Of a DNA stretch of 64,000 nucleotides, positions 25,559 to 34,168 are shown piece by piece. The stretch covers positions 1-64,000 of the forward strand of contig NZ_JAHXBF010000031.1 of assembly GCF_020103695.1 (NCBI RefSeq). The letters are read 5' to 3'. Position 1 is the stretch's first letter, and the number at the start of each line of letters is the position of its first letter. This DNA is from Hyalangium versicolor (GTDB lineage: Bacteria > Myxococcota > Myxococcia > Myxococcales > Myxococcaceae). The translations under genes and the position numbers were made by a program. Under the pieces are notes generated by a model. The model saw nothing but the letters and a program-made list of their open reading frames with translations. It searched no databases and had not been told where the DNA came from.

Positions 25559-27610
25559 ATGAATGAAGCCATCCGCGAGCTGGGGCAGCAGCTCTCCTCC
25601 GAGGATCTGTACGAGCGCGAGACGTCCGCGCTGGAGCTGGCTGGGCTCGAGGATCCCCAGGCGGCTCCGTTCCTCGTGCGCGCGCTCGAGGACGCGGAGG
25701 CTTCGGTGCGGCGGTGGGGCGCCCACGGGCTGGCGAAGCTGGGCAGCGCGGAGCATGCCTCCGCCCTCCGGAAGGCCCTGGAGAAGGATGAGGACCCGAG
25801 GGTGCGCGTCCAAGCCGCGTTCGGGCTGGCGGTGCTGGGAGAGCGCAGTGCGCTGGAGAAGCTGCCGCAGTACCTGAGCGCGGAGCCCCCGGACGCTCGC
25901 CGGGACGCGGCCGCGATGCTGGGCTCCCTGCCGGAGAACGTCCCCGTGCGAGCCGTGCTCAAGCCCCTGCTTGGCGCCCGAGACGAGCGAGGCCGGGCCT
26001 GGGCCGCGGCGCTGTTGCACTCCCTGGGAGAGCCCGACGTCTTCGCGAAGTGGCACAGCGCCCTGGCCTCCCCCGAGGGCCGCCGCGACGCGATCCTCGC
26101 GGTGCCGCTCATGCGGGAGGCGCGTGCAGTCCGCGAACTCCTCCGGTTGCTGGCCGAGCTGCCCCCGGAAGAACTCGAGACCGCCGAGGGCGACGAGCCC
26201 ACACTGGTGGAGTTGCTCTGCGATGCCCTGCGGCTGTCCGGCTTGGAGCTGCTGCTGGATTCGGACACGGATGATGCCCTCCGGGCGGATCTGCTCGTGC
26301 TGATGGGCCGGCATCGGGAGCTCATCCCCGATCTGGCGAGCGATATCGTCGAGGCCTTCACCCAGCGCCCCGCCGACAAGCTGGGCCAGGAGCTGGCGGA
26401 GCTCCTCCTGGAGCGGGAGCCCGAGGAGCGCGGGGCCTTCTTCACGAACGTCGCGCCGCTGTTCCCCAAGTCCGCCCTGCCCGCTCTGGCGGAGCTGAAG
26501 GGCCCGGAGCGCGAGGCCGTGCTGCGGCACGTCGCGCAGGCAGCCCTGGAGGCACAGGGAGAGAATGCCGCGCTCTCGGCGCTCTGCCAGGAGCTGCGCG
26601 CCACTCCCTATGGCCACCACTTCGAGGGGTTGCCCACCAGCCCCACCGCTCGGGCGCAGGAGTTCCCGGAGGATGAGGACGACTGGAGCGGCGAGACCCA
26701 GGAGCAGGCCATCCCCGACGAGGAAGAGATCTACGTCGAGGGAGGTACGCTGGAGGAGGACGAGGAGTCCTGGACGGAGCAGGTGGCGCCGGAGGCCGAC
26801 GCCGTGGCCCAGCGAGCCCTGGTGCTCGGAGGGCTGCTGAGGCGCCTGGCCCTGGAGGAGCGGCTGGCGAAGGGCAAGGATCCCGCCGCGAAGGAGGAGA
26901 TCCTCCGGCTCCAGAAGTGGATGGACGAGGAGGGCCTCTTCAACACCCTGGGCGTCACGGGCATGGAGCTGCTCGAGGTCGAGCCTGGCATCTGGTCCAC
27001 GGACGAACGGCAGATGGTGTCCTGGAGCGCCGAGGAGTTGCAGCTACTCCTCTGGGCCTTGAAGCAGGGCAAGCTGACGCCTGCCGAGGCCCGCGCGGAG
27101 GCCGCACCGCTGCTGGAGCGCGTGCCGCTGCTGAAGGATCCGCAACCCTTCCTGGAGTCCGCCGAGCGCCGCCCGCTCGAAGAGGTGCAGGCGCAGCGTG
27201 ACCGCTGGGAGGCGATGCTGGAGTGCGCCCGGCACGAGTCCTTCGCCCGAGGCATCGTGGCCGATCCATCGCTCGCCGAAGAGGATCCGGATCTGGAGAC
27301 GCTGCTCGAGTCCGCCGAGGAAGTGGGCTTCGATCGCAAGGGCCTCTCCGCGAACCAGTCCAAGGCCCACGTCGCGGCGGAGGGCCTGCGTCACTGGTCC
27401 CGGCACCTCGTCAACGAGCTGCAGGAGCAGGGGTTGCTGCCAGGCAAGGCCGGTGAGGGACTCGTCTTCCAGGGCAAGCGCCTGCCGGACCTGGATGAAG
27501 CGGCGCTGGACCTGCTGCTCGCGCTGGCCCACGGGCGCTTCCACGCTCTGGAGTGGCTCGTCGCGGGCGGTGAGCCCCTCCCCGAGGGAGAGGAAGAAGA
27601 GGCCGGCTGA
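25559..27610 (+). CDS. Large HEAT-repeat protein with DUF4272-like C-terminus
   Basis: The 683 residues open with HEAT repeats (VRRWGAHGLAKLGSAEHAS, VRVQAAFGLAVLGERSALE, RRDAAAMLGSLPENV), continue helical to about 330, and cross an acidic linker (EFPEDEDDWSGE, VEGGTLEEDEESW, about 360-410). The end resembles DUF4272: a helix RALVLGGLLRRLALEERL, then MELLEVEPGIWSTDERQM and SAEELQLLLWALKQGKL. The DUF4272 match is from memory of the family pattern and less certain. It is probably a cytoplasmic scaffold. It converges with holA with only 20 bases between them. Confidence 0.7.
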   Translation: MNEAIRELGQQLSSEDLYERETSALELAGLEDPQAAPFLVRALEDAEASVRRWGAHGLAKLGSAEHASALRKALEKDEDPRVRVQAAFGLAVLGERSALEKLPQYLSAEPPDARRDAAAMLGSLPENVPVRAVLKPLLGARDERGRAWAAALLHSLGEPDVFAKWHSALASPEGRRDAILAVPLMREARAVRELLRLLAELPPEELETAEGDEPTLVELLCDALRLSGLELLLDSDTDDALRADLLVLMGRHRELIPDLASDIVEAFTQRPADKLGQELAELLLEREPEERGAFFTNVAPLFPKSALPALAELKGPEREAVLRHVAQAALEAQGENAALSALCQELRATPYGHHFEGLPTSPTARAQEFPEDEDDWSGETQEQAIPDEEEIYVEGGTLEEDEESWTEQVAPEADAVAQRALVLGGLLRRLALEERLAKGKDPAAKEEILRLQKWMDEEGLFNTLGVTGMELLEVEPGIWSTDERQMVSWSAEELQLLLWALKQGKLTPAEARAEAAPLLERVPLLKDPQPFLESAERRPLEEVQAQRDRWEAMLECARHESFARGIVADPSLAEEDPDLETLLESAEEVGFDRKGLSANQSKAHVAAEGLRHWSRHLVNELQEQGLLPGKAGEGLVFQGKRLPDLDEAALDLLLALAHGRFHALEWLVAGGEPLPEGEEEEAG

Positions 27611-27629
27611 GGCCGCACCCGCGCCAGGC

Positions 27630-28952
27630 TCAGGCGGGCCGGGCGCAGAGGGTCCACAACAGGCGCTCGATGACGAGCTTCCCGCTGGCGGAGGACTTCA
27701 GCTCCAGGTCCGCTTCCGCGCAGTGCACGAGCGCGCGCAGCAGCTCGCGGCGCTCGTAGCGTGCCGCGGCCTGCATGCTGAGGAAGGCGGCGTAGGGGTG
27801 CGGAGCGCGGCCCTTGGACGCCTTGGCCTCCTGCTCGATCTTCGGGAAGACGCGCGCCTTGAAATCATCGAACGAGCGCGGCGGCGAGCCCTTCGCGTAC
27901 TGGCCCAGCCGCTCGTGGTTCTCCAGGAGCCCACGCACGATGGAGGCCACAGCGCCCAGCAACTGCAGCGCGTGAGTCCCCTGCCCCATCGCGTCCTCGG
28001 CGTAGTCCAGCGCGCCCTTCAGATCGCGCTTCTGGAGCGACTCGGAGAGCTCGAAGTACTCCTCCTCGCGCGCGTGGTGCACCAGCAGCGCCACGTCCGA
28101 GGCCTCGATGGTGGCGGCGTCCCCGGCGTAGACGGCCAGCTTCTCGAGCTCCGATTGGAGCAGGCGGATGTTGCCGCCCACGCGCTCCTTGAGCTGCTCC
28201 AGCGCCCCGCGGCCCAGCTTCTTCTTGAAGGGCGCGAGGAACTCCAGGGCGATCTCCGAGAGATCCAGATCCTTGTGGCGCGCGGCCACCTTGCGCTCGA
28301 CGACGTGGCCCGAGTCCTTGGCGAACTTGAGCAGCGGGCTCTTGGCATCCACGTCCGTGGCGGCCAGCACCAGCGCGTGGCCCTTGGGCAGCCCCTTCTG
28401 GAAGAGATCCAGCAGCGCCGAGGCATCGCCCTCGGGAGCGGTGATGCGCTCGTCGCGGCAGAAGGCGGCGGCCTCCTTGAGGAAGGCGAGGTCCACCTCG
28501 GCCAGTTCCACGTCCAGCTCTTCCTTCCACTCCTCCACCGAGGGCGCTCCCGGCGCCGTGGGATCGAGCTGGTCCACGCCCCACCCCGCCCGAGCCGCCA
28601 GGGCCAGCAGCCGGCGAGCACCTTCCTTGCGCTTGCCCGCCTTCCACGCCTCGCGAGCCTTGCCCAACGCGTCTCCGCGTCCCTTCTTGGGGGCGAGGAA
28701 CTCGGGGTCGCGCACCAGCACGACCTTGCGGCCGGGGAAGAGCGGCATGGTGGCCAGCTCCTGCGCCACCTCGCGAGGCGAGGCCGCATCCAGCACCGCG
28801 AAGTTGAGCCCCATGGAGGCATCCGGCACGAGCATCTTCACCAGCTCGTCGGCGCCCTTGCGCACGAGGAACTCCTCGCCCCAGAGCAGGTACACCGGAG
28901 CGACCTTGCCCGCCTTCACCTCCGCCAGCACGTCGTCCAGCTCCGCGCTCAC
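27630..28952 (-). CDS. holA: DNA polymerase III subunit delta
   Basis: The clamp-loader subunit that opens the beta clamp. Landmarks are an N-terminal VAPVYLLWGEEFLVRKGADEL, PLFPGRKVVLVRDPEFL, LEFLAPFKKKLGRGALEQL with GGNIRLLQSELEKLAVYAGD in the middle, and ALQLLGAVASIVRGL followed by ALVHCAEADLELKSS and the end. At 440 residues it is about 100 longer than typical HolA. The surplus is an insert around residues 95-190 (KARE AWKAGKRKEGARRLL onward). The GTG start overlaps the stop of holB (GTGA). Having delta-prime and delta side by side suggests coupled synthesis of the loader. Confidence 0.9.
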   Translation of the reverse strand: MSAELDDVLAEVKAGKVAPVYLLWGEEFLVRKGADELVKMLVPDASMGLNFAVLDAASPREVAQELATMPLFPGRKVVLVRDPEFLAPKKGRGDALGKAREAWKAGKRKEGARRLLALAARAGWGVDQLDPTAPGAPSVEEWKEELDVELAEVDLAFLKEAAAFCRDERITAPEGDASALLDLFQKGLPKGHALVLAATDVDAKSPLLKFAKDSGHVVERKVAARHKDLDLSEIALEFLAPFKKKLGRGALEQLKERVGGNIRLLQSELEKLAVYAGDAATIEASDVALLVHHAREEEYFELSESLQKRDLKGALDYAEDAMGQGTHALQLLGAVASIVRGLLENHERLGQYAKGSPPRSFDDFKARVFPKIEQEAKASKGRAPHPYAAFLSMQAAARYERRELLRALVHCAEADLELKSSASGKLVIERLLWTLCARPA

Positions 28953-29980
28953 CGGACCTCCCGCATCAGCAGTTCGATCAGCATCCGCTCCAGTTGGAGA
29001 CGGGGCGAACCGTTGCGCGCGATGGCTCCCTGCGCGCGTTCGATGAGATGAAGCCGGCGGTGCAGCTCCGACTCGGAGACACGGGCCGCCGTCTCGCGCG
29101 CCAGCTCCTTCAGATCCAGGTTCGCCAGGGTGTCGGCTCCGGCCTTCAGGAGCGCCACGTCCCGCGTCCAGAGGGACAGGAGGGCGAGCGCCTGCTCGGC
29201 ATCCTCCCGGCCGCCTCCGAACTCCTCGGCGAAGCGCATCGCGGGCAGCACGTTGTCGGGCCGGAGTGCCTCGAAGCGGGTGACGATGTCCTTGCGCTGG
29301 GCCAGCCCGTCCACATCGAGGCTCAGCGCGCGTCCCAGGCTGCCACCGGCCATCACGGCGGCGAGCGCGGCCGTCTGGGGATCCAGCTTGCGCTCCTGCT
29401 GCACGCGCTGGGCGACGAGATCCACCGGCAGCGGGGCGAAGTGCACCTTGCTGCAGCGGCTGCGGATGGTGGGCAGCAGCCTGTCCATGGACGCGGCGAT
29501 GAGGATGAGCGTGGTATCCGACGGCGGCTCCTCGAGCGTCTTGAGGAAGGCGTTCTGCGCCGCCTCGTTCATCCGGTGCGCGGAGGTGATGAGAGCCACC
29601 TTGCGGCGAGACTCCAGGCCATGCAGGGCAATGCGCTCCTGGAGGCCGCGGATCTGTTCCACGCGGATGTCTCGGCTGGGCGTGCCGGTGAAGTCCGAGC
29701 GCCCCGCCAGGCCGCGCGACACGCGCTCCTCCTCCGGCATGATCCACGTCACGTCCGGATGGATTCCCTTGGCCACGCGCAGGCAACTGGCGCATTGGCC
29801 GCAGCCCACCTCGGGCTGCTCGGGGCAAGTGAGCGCTTGAGCGAGCCCTACCGCGGCGAGCTCCTTGCCCACGCCCTCCGGCCCAGCAAACAAGTAGGCG
29901 TGATGCAGCGTGCCACTGCGAAGGGCCGCCTGGAGTGCATCAATCGCGCGTGGCTGTCCGACCACCGAGGCCAGCGTCAT
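28949..29980 (-). CDS. holB: DNA polymerase III subunit delta-prime
   Basis: An AAA+ clamp-loader subunit of 343 residues. It begins TLASVVGQPRAIDALQAAL, has a Walker A-like GPEGVGKELAA, the zinc module CGQCASCLRV, EQIRGLQERIALHGLE, AHRMNEAAQNAFLKTLEEPP (Walker B/sensor region) and RLLPTIRSRCSKVHF with the SRC arginine finger. The ATG at 29980 matches family N-termini; an in-frame start at 30034 would overlap the divergent channel gene. It is translationally coupled to holA by a GTGA overlap. Confidence 0.95.
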   Translation of the reverse strand: MTLASVVGQPRAIDALQAALRSGTLHHAYLFAGPEGVGKELAAVGLAQALTCPEQPEVGCGQCASCLRVAKGIHPDVTWIMPEEERVSRGLAGRSDFTGTPSRDIRVEQIRGLQERIALHGLESRRKVALITSAHRMNEAAQNAFLKTLEEPPSDTTLILIAASMDRLLPTIRSRCSKVHFAPLPVDLVAQRVQQERKLDPQTAALAAVMAGGSLGRALSLDVDGLAQRKDIVTRFEALRPDNVLPAMRFAEEFGGGREDAEQALALLSLWTRDVALLKAGADTLANLDLKELARETAARVSESELHRRLHLIERAQGAIARNGSPRLQLERMLIELLMREVR

Positions 29981-30032
29981 GGTGCGTGTATGTCCGGTCA
30001 CGAGGGAGCCGTCAACCGCCAGCTTGACCCTC

Positions 30033-31547
30033 ATGGATCGGCTCGGTCAGAGTTTCCGTGCCTTGCTTCCTTTCCTTCTGAGCAATGTCTCCCTGGTCGT
30101 AGGTGCTGTGCTGGTGATCGTGCTCTTCGGGTTCCGCTCGGCGAGCGGAGACAAGGAGTTCCGGAGAGATCTGCGAGGCGCGTTCCGCTTCCTGATCGCC
30201 TTCCTCATCCTGCGCGTGGCGGCGTGGGCGATGCCGGAGGATGCGGCGGGCTCGGTGAAAAAGGCGATGAGCGTCGGGTGGATGCTCACCTTCACGTTCG
30301 GCGTCATCCGCGCGTGCGTGGCGCTGGGGCTGAAGGTGGTGCGGCTGCGCTCGGAGGTGCCGACGCCGAAGATCCTCCGGGACGTCATTGGCTTCATCCT
30401 GTACGGGCTGGCGGCGCTGCCGATCCTCCAGGCAGAGCTCGACCTGGATCTGCGGGGACTGCTGGCGACGTCGGCGGTGCTGTCGGTGGTGATCGGTCTG
30501 GCGCTGCAGGAGACGCTGGGCAATCTGTTCGCGGGCCTGTCGCTGCAGTTGGAGCGGCCCTACCAGGTGGGCGACTTCATCCGCATCGGGGAGTACACGG
30601 GGCGGGTGGTGCAGATCGGCTGGAGGGCCACGCGCATCCTCACTTTCCGGAGGGAGAGCATCACGCTGCCGAACAGCAAGGTGGCCAAGGAGATCGTGAA
30701 GAACTTCTCCTATGGCTACGAGCCGATCGGCATCGACATCACCATCGGGCTCTCGCTCGAGGCGCCGCCCAATCAAGTGAAGGCTGCGGTGCTGGACGTG
30801 ATGAAGGAGATCTCCACCATCCTGCCGGAGCCGGCGGCGCAGTGCCGGACGTGGGCGTACGAGGACTCGGCCATCAAGTACCAGATTCGCTACTGGGTGG
30901 CGGACTTCTCGCAGGCGGACAGCACGATGGAGGAGCTGTACACGCGGCTCTGGTACCGGCTGAAGCGAGAGAACATCGAGGTGCCGCTCCCGCAGCGCGT
31001 GGTGCACCTGCGCAACCAGACGGTGGCGCAGTCCGAGTTCTCCTCGGAGACGGTGATGGAGCTGCTCCGGGCGGTGGACCTGTTCACGCTGCTGCTGCCG
31101 GACGAGCTGGATCGGCTGAGGCGGGATCTGGTGGTGCGGCGCTTCGGGAAGAACGAGCGGATCATCGAGGAGGGCGAGGAGGGGCACACCTTCTACCTGG
31201 TGGTGTCCGGCGAGGTGTCGGTGCGCACGGGCAAGGGGCAGGAGGTGACGCGGCTGAAGCGGGGCAGCTACTTCGGAGAGATGTCGCTGCTCACGGGTGA
31301 GCCCCGAGCGGCCACGGTGGTGGCGCTGCAGGACGCGGTGTTGTTGGAGTTGGACCGGCCTGCGTTCGGGAGGATGTTCGTGACGCATCCGGGGTTGGCG
31401 CGGCAGCTCTCGGCGTTGCTGGCACAGCGGCGCACGCAACTGCGCGCGGTGGCCGAGGCCAGTGGTGGCACCGTGGACGCGGCTCCCGAGGCCAACCGCA
31501 TCCTGGGCCGGCTGAGGCAGATCTTCAGCCTGGGCGCGCACGACTGA
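30033..31547 (+). CDS. Mechanosensitive ion channel (MscS family) with C-terminal cyclic-nucleotide-binding domain
   Basis: The 504 residues start MDRLGQSFRALLPF. About four hydrophobic helices follow, the last being the pore-type helix LLATSAVLSVVIGLALQETLGNLFAGLSLQLERP, then the MscS beta domain (YQVGDFIRIGEYTGRVVQIG, ITLPNSKVAKEIVKNFS) and alpha/beta vestibule to about residue 345. Residues 365-475 are a cNMP-binding domain: FGKNERIIEEGEEGHTFYLV, then GSYFGEMSLLTGEPRAATV with the phosphate-binding Glu/Arg cassette. This is the layout of cyclic-nucleotide-gated bacterial MscS channels (bCNG). It is divergent from holB with 52 bases between starts. Confidence 0.9.
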   Translation: MDRLGQSFRALLPFLLSNVSLVVGAVLVIVLFGFRSASGDKEFRRDLRGAFRFLIAFLILRVAAWAMPEDAAGSVKKAMSVGWMLTFTFGVIRACVALGLKVVRLRSEVPTPKILRDVIGFILYGLAALPILQAELDLDLRGLLATSAVLSVVIGLALQETLGNLFAGLSLQLERPYQVGDFIRIGEYTGRVVQIGWRATRILTFRRESITLPNSKVAKEIVKNFSYGYEPIGIDITIGLSLEAPPNQVKAAVLDVMKEISTILPEPAAQCRTWAYEDSAIKYQIRYWVADFSQADSTMEELYTRLWYRLKRENIEVPLPQRVVHLRNQTVAQSEFSSETVMELLRAVDLFTLLLPDELDRLRRDLVVRRFGKNERIIEEGEEGHTFYLVVSGEVSVRTGKGQEVTRLKRGSYFGEMSLLTGEPRAATVVALQDAVLLELDRPAFGRMFVTHPGLARQLSALLAQRRTQLRAVAEASGGTVDAAPEANRILGRLRQIFSLGAHD

Positions 31548-31593
31548 AGCGAGACGTCGAAGCGCAGTGCTTCACATGACATTCGAAGCGCTG

Positions 31594-31661
31594 CCTGCAT
31601 GCAGGAATGCAAAGGCTGGTGTTCTCGCTCGCCCACGTGCCATCCGAGAATGAGTATTCTC
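31594..31661 (+). promoter_or_regulatory. Palindrome and hairpin in the leader of the duplicated-domain gene
   Basis: CCTGCATGCAGG (31594-31605) is a perfect 12-bp palindrome, and GAGAAT-GAGT-ATTCTC (31646-31661) a perfect 6-bp hairpin ending about 15 bases before a strong GAGGAGG ribosome site. One may be an operator and the other a leader stem. Confidence 0.3.
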
Positions 31662-31689
31662 TGCTCTGCAACCCGAGGAGGTTTTCCCG

Positions 31690-32454
31690 ATGCCTTCGCA
31701 GAGCAACCAAAAGCAGTCCTGGAGGTGGGCAGGCCTGGCGGTCGTCCTGGCAGGAGGCCTCTGGGCCCTTCCGTGGGCGACTTCAGCGGCCCCGAAGCAG
31801 ACGCCGCCGACGAGCCAACACATCGTCAGCCACGAGTATGCGCAGGATCTCATTACCCGGTTTCGCGCCAATGCCGCGCCGAAGGCTGCCTACGCCCAGG
31901 CCCTGGACCGAAGCGCCTTCGATGCCCTCCTGTCCCAGCCTGGAGCCACTGGCATCCGCATCTATTACGCGAAGGACGCTGATGGCAGGGACACCGTCGT
32001 GCTCTATGCCTATAACGAAGAGGGACGAAACCTGACTGACATGCCGGCCAATGGCGCGCGGCCGTGTCCCCCCTATTGCTCTATCTCAGACCGTGACGGG
32101 GATGATCTCGGAGCGAACGCAGCAGGCTTCCAGCAGTTCTCCCCCTCCCAATCCCACCTCGTCAGCCGCGAGCATGCTCACGATGCCATTGCCCGGTTTC
32201 GTGCGAGCACGCCACCTGGGACCGCCTATGTCCAGAGCATGGATCGCAGTGCCATCGATGCTCTCCTGGCTCAGCCTGGGGCAGCAGGTATCCGCATCTA
32301 TTACGGCAAGTACGCCGACGGCAGGGACACCGTCGTGCTCTATGCCTACGGCAAGGAAGGAAGGGACCTCACCAATCTGGTGGCGAATCGCACCTTCCCT
32401 GGGGCTGGATACTGCCCTTCCCCTTGCGAAGACCAGATTCCCGAGATGCCTTGA
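31690..32454 (+). CDS. Exported protein with two copies of an unrecognised 80-residue domain
   Basis: The 254 residues begin with a signal peptide (about 1-34, LAVVLAGGLWALPWATSAAP). Two copies of one domain follow, about 44-122 and 157-235. Each has VS(H/R)E(Y/H)A(Q/H)D.I.RFRA, a DRSA.DALL.QPGA.GIRIYY core and DGRDTVVLYAY. A Cys pair follows each copy (CPPYC, CPSPC). The copies are separated by a DRDGDD acidic linker. A GIRIYY/TVVLYAY beta core of this type occurs in small secreted proteins of other bacteria without known function. CGAGGAGG precedes the ATG. The gene stands alone between the channel gene and a convergent kinase. Confidence 0.75.
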   Translation: MPSQSNQKQSWRWAGLAVVLAGGLWALPWATSAAPKQTPPTSQHIVSHEYAQDLITRFRANAAPKAAYAQALDRSAFDALLSQPGATGIRIYYAKDADGRDTVVLYAYNEEGRNLTDMPANGARPCPPYCSISDRDGDDLGANAAGFQQFSPSQSHLVSREHAHDAIARFRASTPPGTAYVQSMDRSAIDALLAQPGAAGIRIYYGKYADGRDTVVLYAYGKEGRDLTNLVANRTFPGAGYCPSPCEDQIPEMP

Positions 32455-32525
32455 TGGCCTCAATCAACCTCGGATAGCGAGGCGCCGCCTGAAGCGGCAG
32501 TCTCATCGTCGGCGGCGTTGGGCCG

Positions 32526-32550
32526 AACTGGTATGACAAGCATACCGGTT
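32526..32550. terminator. Hairpin between convergent genes, possible bidirectional terminator
   Basis: AACTGGTATG-ACAAG-CATACCGGTT is a 10-bp stem with one G-T pair and a 5-base loop. It lies between the convergent duplicated-domain gene and the Ser/Thr kinase gene. There is no T run on either side, so termination is inferred from position only. Confidence 0.4.
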
Positions 32551-32617
32551 GGGCCAGACCGTGCCCGGCACGGCTGGCTCCTTTTATTGGCGCAGGAGAA
32601 GATCAGGGCGAGTGGGC

Positions 32618-34168
32618 TCATCGAGCATCCACTGGATTCGATGTCGGCGGTCGGCGCTTCCGAGGCTGGCCAAAGGCTGGCGCGTAGCACTTCTGCTTGA
32701 GGAACACGTAGCCGTTCTGCTCGCAGGCTTCGCCATCCTTCCCTGACTGTTCCACCCAGCAGACCCCGTTGATGAGGACCTGCTCACGGCCCGGACAACG
32801 GCCTCGCTCATCCGGCCGGGACTGCCCGGGAAACGGATCCGGCGGCGTGTCCCCGACCGCCTCCTCTTCAGAAGGTTCGTGTGCGGACGCCGGTGGAGTC
32901 ACTGGAGCCGCCTCTGCCAATGCAGTGCCCGCATCCGGCGTCTCCGTGACGGAAGCCACCGGCACCGTACTTCCCCACGGCGCAGGCGACATGCGCAGCG
33001 CACGATAGGTCCACACAGCCAGAAACACTCCCGCCAGAGCCAATGCGCTGAAGGAGACCCGCGCCAGGACGCGTCCCCATGACATGGGCCGAGCGGGAAC
33101 TGGCGGCACGACAGCAGGCTCGTCGACTCCCAGAGGCGCGGCTTCTGCTCTGTGCCGAGTTGGAACAGGCGGCACAACAGCAGGCTCATCGACCGCCACA
33201 GGTCCAACTTCTGGCCTCTGGAGGATACGAGGTGGCTCTTCGACGGACCGAGGCGGCTCCATCTCGGAGCCCGCATGCTCCGCCAGCGATTCGAGTTCGG
33301 CGGCCAGCTCGCTTGCGGTTCCCCGAGCTTCCGGAGCCAACGAGAGCATCCGGAGGATCAACGCTCCGAGCCGCGGGTCCACACGCGGGTTGAGGACATG
33401 CAGAGGCTGCGGATGAGCCTCCTCCATGTACCAGACACCCCGCTCATCCATCTGAGGTTCCGCGACCTGAGGGTACTGCCCCGTCACGAGCCGATAGGCG
33501 GTCACTCCCAGCGCATAGATGTCATCCGCAGGCCGAGCCACATAGTGCGCCCCCGGAGAGCGAACGGAGCGAATCAGGAACAGCCCCGCCTCGGGCGATC
33601 GGTAGGCTGGAGTCCCTGGTGGTCCGGGCTCCCATGTCAGACGCGCGGCAGCCTGGTAGCTCCCGGCACCGTAGTCCGTGAGGATGGCCCGGCCGTCCGA
33701 GCCCCTCACCAACACGTTGTCCCCCTTTACGTCCCGGTGCACTGCGCTCGCCGTGTGTGTGGCCTCGAGCGCACGCATCAGCTGGGCCAGGACGCGGCTC
33801 ATCTCCTCGGAGGAGGGAGTGTGCTCGCGCGCCCAGTCATATAAAGGAGTGCCCTCCACCCACTCCATCGCCACGAACGGGTGGACCGTCCCTCCCGGGT
33901 GCCTCCAGAAGCCCTGGCCGAGCAGTCGCGGCACACTGGGATGCCGGATGAGCGACAGCAGCGCCACCTCTCGCATGAAGCGCGGATCCCAGGGGAACAA
34001 GGCCACCTTGATCGCCACCGGGCCCGCCTCCTCCTGCCCCACCCTCACGGCACGGTAGACAACACCGTAGGCGCCATGCCCCCGGCAGCCCTCCACGCGC
34101 CAGTCCCCCACCACCGTGCCCGAAGCCAGGCAGAACGGATGCCCCTCGGGTGTTCGCGCTCTCTCCAT
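32618..34168 (-). CDS. Membrane-anchored Ser/Thr protein kinase with Cys-containing outer domain
   Basis: The kinase domain (about 15-290) has GCRGHGAYGVVYRA (glycine loop), VAIKVALF (catalytic Lys), HRDVKGDNVL (catalytic Asp), LTDYGAGS (DYG instead of DFG), PGTPAYRSPEAGLF (APE variant) and DDIYALGVTAYRLVTG. A Pro-rich linker contains a duplicated VDEPAVVPPVP unit. One membrane helix (about 355-376, VSFSALALAGVFLAVWTY) is followed by about 140 outer residues with four Cys (GRCPGREQVLINGVCW, EACEQNGYVFLKQKCY). Hanks-type kinases of this layout are abundant in myxobacteria. The ATG at 34168 follows GAGGCACCT-type sequence. Not in an operon. Confidence 0.9.
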   Translation of the reverse strand: MERARTPEGHPFCLASGTVVGDWRVEGCRGHGAYGVVYRAVRVGQEEAGPVAIKVALFPWDPRFMREVALLSLIRHPSVPRLLGQGFWRHPGGTVHPFVAMEWVEGTPLYDWAREHTPSSEEMSRVLAQLMRALEATHTASAVHRDVKGDNVLVRGSDGRAILTDYGAGSYQAAARLTWEPGPPGTPAYRSPEAGLFLIRSVRSPGAHYVARPADDIYALGVTAYRLVTGQYPQVAEPQMDERGVWYMEEAHPQPLHVLNPRVDPRLGALILRMLSLAPEARGTASELAAELESLAEHAGSEMEPPRSVEEPPRILQRPEVGPVAVDEPAVVPPVPTRHRAEAAPLGVDEPAVVPPVPARPMSWGRVLARVSFSALALAGVFLAVWTYRALRMSPAPWGSTVPVASVTETPDAGTALAEAAPVTPPASAHEPSEEEAVGDTPPDPFPGQSRPDERGRCPGREQVLINGVCWVEQSGKDGEACEQNGYVFLKQKCYAPAFGQPRKRRPPTSNPVDAR

